From positions 1 to 5,184 of the forward strand of contig CAJMOL010000137.1 in assembly GCA_905215095.1 (NCBI GenBank): a stretch of DNA of 5,184 nucleotides. The letters are read 5' to 3'. The DNA is from an uncultured bacterium (lineage in GTDB: Bacteria > Actinomycetota > Coriobacteriia > Coriobacteriales > Coriobacteriaceae). The notes under the pieces were generated by a model. It was not told where the DNA came from. It saw only the letters and a list, made by a program, of their open reading frames with translations, and ran no database searches. The position numbers were made by a program, and so were the translations under genes. Below are positions 1 through 5,104 of the stretch, piece after piece (the first letter of the stretch is position 1; each line of letters opens with the position of its first letter).

Positions 1-146
1 TATCGGGCGCGCGGCGCGGGCCGCGTGGGCTCGATTGTGGGAATTGCTCCATAAAACATCATCCAATGACGAGAATAATCAGCACATATTCATTGTAGCT
101 GCCTGCTCCTGTGAATGCTTGCTGCTGGCGCAACCTCAAGCGCGCG

Positions 147-175
147 TCCACATCAAAGTGAACTAAAGTTATAGG
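147..175 (+). promoter_or_regulatory. Possible weak promoter for ribokinase operon
   Basis: TCCACA at 147-152 matches four of six -35 positions and TATAGG at 170-175 matches four of six -10 positions, with a 17-bp spacer. It would start transcription near 182, leaving a leader of roughly 58 nt before the ribokinase ATG. Such partial matches arise by chance often, so this is only the best candidate in the region. Confidence 0.22.
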
Positions 176-227
176 GGGTGCGAGAGTGCACGATCGACGG
201 CCGACGGTGGGCATAAGGCCCGCAGAT

Positions 228-234
228 GAGGAGG
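228..234 (+). promoter_or_regulatory. Shine-Dalgarno site that sets the ribokinase start
   Basis: GAGGAGG sits five bases before ATG at 240. The same frame is also open from a GTG at 186, which would add 18 residues, but that GTG has no comparable site and the extra residues do not resemble a ribokinase N-terminus. The ATG at 240 is therefore preferred. Confidence 0.85.
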
Positions 235-239
235 TTTCC

Positions 240-1202
240 ATGGCAGATCGCGGCATCGTTGCGGTGTTCGGCAGCATGAACATGGACCTTTCGGTGGCGT
301 GCGAGCGCATGCCACGCGCGGGCGAGACCGTTGGTGGCAGCGGTTTTATCACCAACGCCGGTGGCAAGGGCGCTAACCAGGCCGTCGCCGCCGCGCGTAT
401 GGGTGCGCGCACGTGCATGATTGGCGCGGTCGGGCGCGATGCGTTTGGCGATGCGCTCGTGGCGGGGCTTCAGGATGCCGGCGTGGACGTTGAGTTCGTG
501 GCGCGTCGCGATGACGTGGAGACGGGCACGGCGACCATCATTCGCTGCGAGGGCGACAACCGCATCGTGCTGTCGCCGGGCGCCAACCATGCGCTTGCGG
601 GCGAGGACGTTGCCCGCGCGTTGAGGTGTCTGGTGGCCCATGAGCTCGACGGCGACGCCAGCGAGATTGCCCCGGCTGCCGGAAGCGTCTTTATCGCCCA
701 GGGCGAATGTGACCTTGCGGCGACGGCCGAGGCGCTTGTTTGCGCTCACGAGCTGGGGTTCTATACGGTCTTTAATCCAGCGCCCGCCTGCGAGCTGCCT
801 GCGGAGGTCTGGCCTGCGGTCGACTTGGCCTGCCCCAACGAGACCGAGTGCCAGGTGCTGACGGGCATTCTGCCCACGGATGATGTGAGTTGCGTCGCCG
901 CGCTCAATGCGCTGCTCGACAAGGGCGCCGGCGCCGCGGTCATCACGCTGGGCGGTGCCGGCTCGGTTACGCTCGGCGATGACGGTGAGCTGCTGCGCAT
1001 GCCGGCACTTTCGAGCACGGTAGTCGATACCACGGCCGCCGGCGATACGTTTATTGGCGCGTTAGCAGCGGCTCGCCTAGAGGGCTTGCCGCTCTTTGAG
1101 TGCATGGCGGCGGGTGCACGCGCCTCGGCGGTGACGGTGTCGCGCTTGGGCGCGCAACAGTCGATTCCCACGCGCGCCGAAGTTGAACATTGGTTTGGTT
1201 AA
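240..1202 (+). CDS. rbsK: Ribokinase (PfkB family)
   Basis: This 320-residue cytoplasmic sugar kinase should phosphorylate D-ribose to ribose 5-phosphate with ATP. The N-terminus carries GSMNMD (11-16), where ribokinases contact the sugar, followed by the first PfkB signature [16 protein letters not shown] (41-56). NPAPA (179-183), PNETE (199-203) and TLGGAG (236-241) follow in the expected order. The second signature is DTTAAGDTF (263-271), with D269 as the expected catalytic base; AAGD rather than GAGD is normal in ribokinases. The tail [10 protein letters not shown] also matches E. coli RbsK. The protein is a little longer than RbsK because of an insertion of about a dozen residues near 136-149. 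The nucleoside hydrolase begins 30 bp downstream, so the two are probably co-transcribed and ribose released from nucleosides is a likely substrate. Another PfkB sugar kinase is possible, but the RbsK-specific matches make ribokinase the best call. Confidence 0.92.
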   Translation: MADRGIVAVFGSMNMDLSVACERMPRAGETVGGSGFITNAGGKGANQAVAAARMGARTCMIGAVGRDAFGDALVAGLQDAGVDVEFVARRDDVETGTATIIRCEGDNRIVLSPGANHALAGEDVARALRCLVAHELDGDASEIAPAAGSVFIAQGECDLAATAEALVCAHELGFYTVFNPAPACELPAEVWPAVDLACPNETECQVLTGILPTDDVSCVAALNALLDKGAGAAVITLGGAGSVTLGDDGELLRMPALSSTVVDTTAAGDTFIGALAAARLEGLPLFECMAAGARASAVTVSRLGAQQSIPTRAEVEHWFG

Positions 1203-1232
1203 ACGATAAAGACGGAGAAGCGGAGTAGAACA

Positions 1233-2207
1233 ATGGCAATCAAGAAGCTGATCCTTGATCTGGATATGGGCGTGGACGATGCGATGGCGCTTGCCTATGC
1301 CATCGCGAGCCCCGAGGTGGAGCTCGTGGGCATCACCACGTGCTTTGGCAACGTGCGCGTCGAGCAATCGGCGCACAACTGCCTGGCAGTGCTCGATCTG
1401 CTGGGTCGCCCCGAGGTTCCGGTGTACCTGGGTGCCGACCGTCCTCTGCAGGCGACTGAGCCCTATACGCCGCCGGCGTCCACCACGCTCATCCACGGCA
1501 AGAACGGCATTGGCGGGGCGAGCGTGCCCGCGTCGCCGTACGAGCCGGTGGGGGCGACGTCGGCCGACGGTAACGCGGCGGTCGATTATCTGATCGATGC
1601 CGCGCGCACCTATGGCCCCGATCTGATCTACGTGGCGACCGGTCCGCTCTCCAACCTGGCGCTTGCCCTGGAGCGCGATGCGGCGGCGATGATGTCTATC
1701 GGTCGCGTGGTTGTGATGGGCGGTGCGCTTACCGTGCCCGGAAACGTGAGTGCGGGTGCCGAGGCCAACATGGCAAGCGATCCCGAGGCGGCCGATGCCG
1801 TGCTGCGTTCGGGCCGCAAGCTCACTATGGTGGGTCTGGATGTGACGCATCGCGTGGCGCTCACGCGTCGCGACATTGCCGGCTGGACGGGCTCGGGCAC
1901 CATGGCCGGTTGCGCGTTTGCGAGCATGGTGGAGCACTACATTGGCTCGTACGAGATGAACGCCCCTTACCTGGGCGGCTGCGCGCTGCACGATCCGCTT
2001 GCCGTTGCCGTGGCGATCGACCCCACGCTCGTAGGTGCACTCGGCTGCAATCTGCGTGTTGATCTGCTGGGCGAGTATCGCGGTCGCACCATTTGCGATG
2101 AGCACCGCCTGTCCGATCCGGACAAGAGTGCGCTTGTGGCGCTGACCGTGGATGTCCCGCGCTTCCTGTCCGAGTTCAAGACACGTATGGCCCGCGTCCT
2201 TGGCTAA
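1233..2207 (+). CDS. Inosine/uridine-preferring nucleoside hydrolase
   Basis: This 324-residue enzyme should cleave the N-glycosidic bond of ribonucleosides to give free base and ribose, probably in the cytoplasm since no signal peptide is visible. The calcium-binding motif is at 9-16 (DLDMGVDD; family usual DTDPGxDD), followed by GN at 39-40, HGKNG at 88-92, VATGPLSNLA at 134-143, VMGG at 161-164 and the ribose-contact block AEANMASDPEAA at 176-187. HD at 253-254 matches the conserved His and metal-binding Asp near the C-terminus, and RGRT at 283-286 matches the usual late motif. All core ligands therefore appear intact, although Leu and Met replace Thr and Pro in the first motif. Length is normal. 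GGAG at 1222-1225 lies seven bases before the ATG. The gene follows ribokinase by 30 bp and ends in a strong terminator, giving a two-gene ribose salvage unit. The base preference (purine, pyrimidine or broad) cannot be read from the sequence, so no rih symbol is given. Confidence 0.92.
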   Translation: MAIKKLILDLDMGVDDAMALAYAIASPEVELVGITTCFGNVRVEQSAHNCLAVLDLLGRPEVPVYLGADRPLQATEPYTPPASTTLIHGKNGIGGASVPASPYEPVGATSADGNAAVDYLIDAARTYGPDLIYVATGPLSNLALALERDAAAMMSIGRVVVMGGALTVPGNVSAGAEANMASDPEAADAVLRSGRKLTMVGLDVTHRVALTRRDIAGWTGSGTMAGCAFASMVEHYIGSYEMNAPYLGGCALHDPLAVAVAIDPTLVGALGCNLRVDLLGEYRGRTICDEHRLSDPDKSALVALTVDVPRFLSEFKTRMARVLG

Positions 2208-2218
2208 ATGATTTCCGT

Positions 2219-2257
2219 GCCCCGCCCCATGTAGTCAATTTGGGACGGGGCTTTTTT
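2219..2257 (+). terminator. Rho-independent terminator after nucleoside hydrolase
   Basis: GCCCCGCCCCA (2219-2229) pairs with TGGGACGGGGC (2241-2251), giving an 11-position stem with a single C-A mismatch and an 11-base loop, directly followed by six T (2252-2257). It begins 12 bases after the hydrolase stop codon and separates the salvage operon from the LacI gene. Confidence 0.93.
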
Positions 2258-2305
2258 AGCTACCGAGTAAATGTGCCCGTTGGGGGAATAGTCGTGCCAC
2301 TTCGC

Positions 2306-2334
2306 TTGACAACAGGCTAAACTAGCTATTAAAC
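2306..2334 (+). promoter_or_regulatory. Promoter of the LacI-family gene
   Basis: A perfect TTGACA -35 element lies at 2306-2311. The -10 is less clear: TATTAA at 2327-2332 gives a 15-bp spacer and TTAAAC at 2329-2334 gives 17 bp. Either version overlaps the palindrome at 2327-2342, so a bound repressor would cover the -10, which fits autorepression. Transcription would start near 2340, leaving a leader of about 95 nt. Confidence 0.7.
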
Positions 2335-2373
2335 ATTTACTATTCTGTTTAGATTGAATTTGCGGTCGTTTAG
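2318..2373. promoter_or_regulatory. Cluster of four GTTTA/TAAAC half-sites upstream of lacI-type gene
   Basis: TAAAC occurs at 2318-2322 and 2330-2334, and its reverse complement GTTTA at 2347-2351 and 2368-2372. The two GTTTA copies are both GTTTAG and lie exactly 21 bp apart, and the TAAAC copies are 12 bp apart. The same pentamer is crowded upstream of the isomerase gene and is rare elsewhere in the window (noted only at 1049 and 1200). Binding by the adjacent LacI-family protein is inferred. Confidence 0.5.
2327..2342. promoter_or_regulatory. Candidate operator palindrome on the lacI-type promoter
   Basis: TATTAAACATTTACTA is a 16-bp dyad: TA-x-TAAA, centre CA, TTTA-x-TA, with one mismatched pair outside the non-symmetric centre. 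The AAA/TTT half-site cores resemble many LacI-family operators, but the centre is CA instead of the usual CG. Bases 2329-2342 match 3631-3644 upstream of the isomerase at 12 of 14 positions. Its overlap with the -10 region fits an autorepressor site. Confidence 0.5.
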
Positions 2374-2375
2374 TT

Positions 2376-2411
2376 GCCGAGCCACGGGGCAGTCAAGCCA
2401 CGATGCTCGGC
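2376..2411 (+). other. Stem-loop in the leader of the LacI-family gene
   Basis: GCCGAGC (2376-2382) and GCTCGGC (2405-2411) form a perfect 7-bp stem around a 22-base loop, ending 23 bases before the ATG. It lies in the transcribed leader if the promoter at 2306 is used. It has no T-tract and does not cover the ribosome binding site. In GC-rich DNA a 7-bp stem may be chance. Confidence 0.35.
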
Positions 2412-2424
2412 CGCGACCGATGCT

Positions 2425-2432
2425 AGGGGGAA
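2425..2432 (+). promoter_or_regulatory. Ribosome binding site that sets the LacI-type start
   Basis: AGGGGGAA lies just before ATG at 2435, with four bases between the G run and the ATG. The frame is open further upstream to a TTG at 2354, but that would add 27 residues before a canonical LacI N-terminus and lacks a comparable binding site, so 2435 is the start. Confidence 0.85.
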
Positions 2433-2434
2433 CG

Positions 2435-3445
2435 ATGGCTAAAGCAAGCGTCCGCGAGATCAGCCGCATTACCGGCTTTTCGCCCGCAACCGTGTCCAAC
2501 GCGCTCAACCGCAAGCGCAGCGTGAGCGAGGAGACCGCCAAGGTCATCCTGGAGTGCGCGCAGTCGCTTGGCTATCAGCAGTCGACGCAGCTCGAGAGCA
2601 TCCAGTTTGTGCTTGCGCGCAAGACGGGCGCCATCCTGGACGAGAGCACCTTCCATCCCGCGGTCATCGAGGGCGTGGAGCGCCAGGCGCGTCGCCACGG
2701 CATGAGCACGAGCTTTGTCTCGCTCGACTTTAGCGACCTGGACGCCGTGCGCCCGCAGGTCGAGGGCCTGATCGCCGACCCGTCGGCCGCCATCGTGCTG
2801 ATGGGTACCGAGCTGGGCGAGGAGGACTACGCCCTGTTCGCCGACGCTGCCGCCCACCTGATTGTGCTCGACGGCTGGAGCGATCGCCAGTACTTCGATG
2901 CCGTAGTCATCGCCAACACCGATTCGGTGGTGCGTGCCGTGGATTACCTTATCGAGAAAGGCCACAGGCAAATCGGCTATCTGGCGGGCGACCTTCGGAT
3001 CCGCAACTTTAAGGACCGCGAGCGCGGCTATCGCCAAGCGCTTGAGGACGCGGGCCTCGAGGCCAATCCGGCATGGCGTGTCACGTTGGGCACCACGCTC
3101 GAGGGTGCCTATCGCGACATGGGCGTGTGGCTCGACAACGTCTCGCGCGACGATCTGCCGACGGCTTTCTTTGCCGAGAACGACGTGCTCGCCGTGGGCG
3201 CCATGCGCGCGTTCAACGAGCACGGTATTCGCGTGCCCGAGGATGTCTCGATCATCGGCTTTGACGACCTGTCTTTGGGCGCCTTCTCCAACCCGCCGCT
3301 CACCACGGTGCATGTTCCCAAGCACGAGGTGGGCGAGATCGCGGTGCGTCGCCTGGTGGGCAACATCCGCAACCCCAAGAGCTATACCTGCAAGACGGCC
3401 GTGTCGACCTACTTTGTCGAGCGCCAGAGCGTGTGCGAGATCTAG
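2435..3445 (+). CDS. LacI-family transcriptional regulator
   Basis: This 336-residue protein is a full-length LacI/GalR-type DNA-binding regulator. The N-terminal helix-turn-helix spans about 4-30 (SVREISRITGF then SPATVSNALN), followed by VSEETAKVI and LGY at 45-47. The ligand domain has the usual landmarks: VIEGVERQARRHGM (77-90), NTDSVVRAVDYLIEKGH (161-177) with IGYLAG (180-185), RERGY (195-199), FAENDVLA (246-253) with ligand-contact D250, IRVPEDVSIIGFDDL (265-279) and LTTVHVP (289-295). The hinge is odd: the common YxPNxxAxxL pattern is replaced by YQQSTQLESI (47-56), with Ile at the position of LacI Leu56. The gene stands alone between two terminators with its own promoter. Related half-sites lie upstream of itself and of the isomerase, so autoregulation and control of the isomerase are likely. 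Its effector is unknown; a sugar or sugar phosphate handled by the isomerase pathway is the natural guess. Confidence 0.93.
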   Translation: MAKASVREISRITGFSPATVSNALNRKRSVSEETAKVILECAQSLGYQQSTQLESIQFVLARKTGAILDESTFHPAVIEGVERQARRHGMSTSFVSLDFSDLDAVRPQVEGLIADPSAAIVLMGTELGEEDYALFADAAAHLIVLDGWSDRQYFDAVVIANTDSVVRAVDYLIEKGHRQIGYLAGDLRIRNFKDRERGYRQALEDAGLEANPAWRVTLGTTLEGAYRDMGVWLDNVSRDDLPTAFFAENDVLAVGAMRAFNEHGIRVPEDVSIIGFDDLSLGAFSNPPLTTVHVPKHEVGEIAVRRLVGNIRNPKSYTCKTAVSTYFVERQSVCEI

Positions 3446-3448
3446 GCT

Positions 3449-3463
3449 GAACGGCGCCCGTTC
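3449..3463 (+). other. Short hairpin just after the LacI-type stop codon
   Basis: GAACGG (3449-3454) and CCGTTC (3458-3463) form a perfect 6-bp stem with a three-base CGC loop, starting three bases after the stop codon. No T-tract follows, so it is not a terminator by itself. It could protect the 3' end of the message or be chance. Confidence 0.3.
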
Positions 3464-3512
3464 GCAATAGATGCGGACATGCCGCGGGCGGATACATAGA
3501 GCATCACAGATG

Positions 3513-3538
3513 GAGGGTCCTTCGTGGCCCTCTTTTTT
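3513..3538 (+). terminator. Rho-independent terminator after the LacI-family gene
   Basis: GAGGGTC (3513-3519) pairs with GGCCCTC (3526-3532) through seven pairs including one T-G wobble. The loop is six bases and contains TTCG, and six T follow at 3533-3538. It lies about 67 bases after the stop codon and ends the regulator transcript before the isomerase promoter region. Confidence 0.9.
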
Positions 3539-3560
3539 GTTCCCCTTGTATGTTCAGATT

Positions 3561-3675
3561 GTTTACATACCGTTTAGGCTGATTTCTCTACCGTTTACGG
3601 GTATTTCGCGTTACACTTCTAAACAAAGAGTAAAACATTTAGTAAACAGAACAAAACGAAACACGCGTCTGTTTA
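3561..3675. promoter_or_regulatory. Array of GTTTA/TAAAC half-sites upstream of the isomerase gene
   Basis: GTTTA occurs at 3561, 3572, 3593 and 3671, TAAAC at 3620 and 3643, and a one-base-longer variant TAAAAC at 3631. The first three are offset by 11 and 21 bp, near one and two helical turns. The flanks agree: CCGTTTA, TTGTTTA or CTGTTTA followed by C or G. The stretch is markedly AT-rich against its surroundings. No clean -35/-10 pair is evident, though the isomerase promoter must lie in or near it. Binding by the LacI-family neighbour is inferred from the shared element upstream of that gene. Confidence 0.55.
3568..3597 (+). repeat. 9-bp direct repeat TACCGTTTA
   Basis: TACCGTTTA occurs at 3568-3576 and again, identically, at 3589-3597, a 21-bp offset. 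The second copy extends into CCGTTTACGG (3591-3600), which is itself nearly palindromic (CCGT-TT-ACGG). It forms part of the half-site array upstream of the isomerase. Confidence 0.75.
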
Positions 3676-3677
3676 CT
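3641..3677. repeat. Perfect 10-bp inverted repeat in the isomerase leader
   Basis: AGTAAACAGA (3641-3650) and TCTGTTTACT (3668-3677) are exact reverse complements separated by 17 bases, with 27 bp between arm centres. Each arm contains one half-site of the array. The right arm ends 13 bases before the ribosome binding site. It could act as paired operator sites on DNA, or as an AU-rich hairpin in the mRNA if transcription starts upstream of it. Confidence 0.75.
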
Positions 3678-3690
3678 GAACATACAACTA

Positions 3691-3697
3691 GGGGAGG
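3691..3697 (+). promoter_or_regulatory. Ribosome binding site of the isomerase gene
   Basis: GGGGAGG lies six bases before ATG at 3704. This is a strong, well-spaced site and supports that start. Confidence 0.85.
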
Positions 3698-3703
3698 ACG
3701 TAC

Positions 3704-5104
3704 ATGGATAAGATTAAGCTCGGCTTTGTGCCCACGCGCCGCAGCATCTTTAGCGCGCCGGACGCGCTTAAGTATCGCGGCCTGACGGCTGACCGCCTGC
3801 GCGAGATCGGTGTCGACATCGTGGACATCGACGACATTAACGACGAGGGCCTGCTCTTTGACGACAGCCATATCGAGCCTATCGTCAAGAAGTTCCGCGC
3901 CGAAGGCGTCGACGGCATCATGCTGTGCCACGCTAACTTTGGCACCGAGTACGTTTGCGCCCGTCTTGCCCGCGAGCTCGGTCTGCCTGTGCTGCTGTGG
4001 GGTCCGCGTGACGAGCGTCCCGAGCCCGATGGCACCCGCCTGCGCGATAGCCAGTGCGGCCTGTTCGCCACCGGCAAGGTTCTGCGCCGCTTCCAGGTTC
4101 CCTTTACCTATATGACCAACTGCCGCCTGACCGACCCCGAGTTCGAGCGCGGCGTCTGGGACTTTTTGGCCGTATGCAATGTGGTCAAGACCTTCAAGCA
4201 CACTCGCATCCTGCAGATGGCGACCCGTCCGTTCGACTTCTGGTCCACCATGTGCAACGAGGGCGAGCTGCTCGAGAAGTTCAATATTCAGCTTTCGCCC
4301 ATCCCCATGACCGAACTCGTTCAGGCTGTGCACGACGCTCAGGCCGACGAGCAGGCCATGGCCGCCATGCTCGACCACATTCGTCACAGCTTTGAGATCT
4401 GCATACCCGAGGACAAGGTCCCCGCGGTCGCAGGGCTCGCCATCGCTATGAAGCGCCTGGTCGAGAAGTACGGCTGCAACGCCGGCGCCATCCAGTGCTG
4501 GAACGCCCTGCAGGACGAGCTGGGCATTATGCCCTGCGCCGCCAACGCCATCCTCAACGAGATGGGCATTCCCATCGTATGCGAGACCGATATCCACGGC
4601 GCCATCACCGCGCTGATGGTCGAGGCCGCCGACCTGGGCCGTCACCGCGGCATGTTCGCCGACTGGACCGTGCGCCACCCGGACAACGAGAACGGCGAGC
4701 TGCTGCAGCACTGCGGCCCCTGGCCCTGCAGCTGCGCGGCCGTCAAGCCCAAGCTCACCTACCCGCTGGCTTTCGACCACCCCGGCGCGCTGACGGCCGA
4801 GGCCAAACACGGCGATCTCACCCTTGCCCGCTTTGACGGCGACAACGGCGAGTATTCGCTGCTGCTGGGCAACGCCCGCGGCATCGACGGCCCGGCCGGT
4901 ATGGGCACCTATCTGTGGGTCGAGGTCGAGAACCTCAAGCGCCTCGAGGCCAAGATCGTCGAGGGCCCCTACATCCACCACTGCGTGGCCATCCACGCCA
5001 ACGTGGTGCCGGTGCTCTACGAGGCGTGCAAGTACATCGGCATCCAGCCCGACCTATACGACCCTATTGAGCAGGACGTTAAAGCTTACCTGCGCGGTGA
5101 GTAG
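3704..5104 (+). CDS. L-fucose isomerase-like protein (COG2407-type sugar isomerase)
   Basis: This 466-residue cytoplasmic protein resembles the L-fucose/L-arabinose isomerase superfamily, metal-dependent enzymes that interconvert aldoses and ketoses. It is much shorter than classical FucI (about 590 residues) and fits the compact COG2407-type branch. The N-terminal domain starts KIKLGFVPTRRSIFS (3-17). A family-typical central block includes DGTRLRDSQCGLFATGK (109-125), VPFTYMTNC (132-140) and CNEGELLEKF (184-193). The C-terminal half has IQCW (263-266), ILNEMGIPIVCETDIHGA (283-300), HCGPWPC (336-342) and GPYIHHCVAI (421-430). E294/D296 in CETD and the HH pair at 425-426 are the likely metal-site and catalytic residues by analogy with the Glu, Asp and His of FucI. 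The substrate is unknown: L-fucose, D-arabinose, L-arabinose or another sugar. The half-site array upstream suggests control by the adjacent LacI-family protein. No kinase or aldolase partner is inside the window. Confidence 0.85.
   Translation: MDKIKLGFVPTRRSIFSAPDALKYRGLTADRLREIGVDIVDIDDINDEGLLFDDSHIEPIVKKFRAEGVDGIMLCHANFGTEYVCARLARELGLPVLLWGPRDERPEPDGTRLRDSQCGLFATGKVLRRFQVPFTYMTNCRLTDPEFERGVWDFLAVCNVVKTFKHTRILQMATRPFDFWSTMCNEGELLEKFNIQLSPIPMTELVQAVHDAQADEQAMAAMLDHIRHSFEICIPEDKVPAVAGLAIAMKRLVEKYGCNAGAIQCWNALQDELGIMPCAANAILNEMGIPIVCETDIHGAITALMVEAADLGRHRGMFADWTVRHPDNENGELLQHCGPWPCSCAAVKPKLTYPLAFDHPGALTAEAKHGDLTLARFDGDNGEYSLLLGNARGIDGPAGMGTYLWVEVENLKRLEAKIVEGPYIHHCVAIHANVVPVLYEACKYIGIQPDLYDPIEQDVKAYLRGE

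Larger units (their letters stand above)
1..239. other. Leader region upstream of ribokinase, no supportable gene
   Basis: No coding region can be supported here. Two plus-strand frames are open from the left edge, one ending in a stop at 52-54 and one at 164-166, but neither tail is recognisable. A GC-rich hairpin (arms 10-15 and 20-25, four-base loop) lies at the edge but has no T-tract, so it is not a terminator. Base composition changes from very GC-rich (1-30) to AT-richer (50-175), as expected when leaving an upstream unit and entering a promoter region. TAAAACAT at 52-59 resembles one of the half-sites upstream of the isomerase gene. Confidence 0.5.

Noticed and set aside
1..52. Start of a divergent minus-strand gene with ATG at 50-52
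   Set aside because: Only about 17 codons fit in the window, no convincing ribosome binding site precedes it, and the residues are not recognisable.
1..54. C-terminal fragment of an upstream gene ending at 52-54
   Set aside because: The 17 readable residues vaguely recall a transporter-like loop, but they are too few and too simple in composition to call, and another frame is open further.
186..239. N-terminal extension of ribokinase from GTG at 186
   Set aside because: The strong GAGGAGG at 228-234 serves the ATG at 240, and the extra 18 residues do not fit the family N-terminus.
1077..2105. Minus-strand open frame (342 codons) opposite the nucleoside hydrolase
   Set aside because: It is rich in Arg and His with no family motifs, as expected from the reverse complement of GC-rich coding sequence; the plus strand carries an intact enzyme.
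2423..3325. Minus-strand open frame (300 codons) opposite the LacI-family gene
   Set aside because: It has no recognisable motif and overlaps a complete regulator gene with its own promoter and ribosome binding site.
3591..3603. CCGTTTACGG as the main isolated operator dyad of the isomerase
   Set aside because: The dyad is only four pairs around TT and the copy at 3568-3576 lacks the right half, so the direct-repeat reading explains both copies better.
3546..3617. Specific -35/-10 promoter for the isomerase (for example TTGTAT at 3546 or TACACT at 3612)
   Set aside because: No pair with acceptable matches and 16-18 bp spacing was found, so no coordinates are claimed.
3611..4996. Long minus-strand open frame (461 codons) opposite the isomerase gene
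   Set aside because: It lies almost wholly antisense to a well-recognised enzyme, its translation has the low-complexity Val/Ala/Gly/Asp/His look of a GC-rich shadow frame, and it has no recognisable domain.
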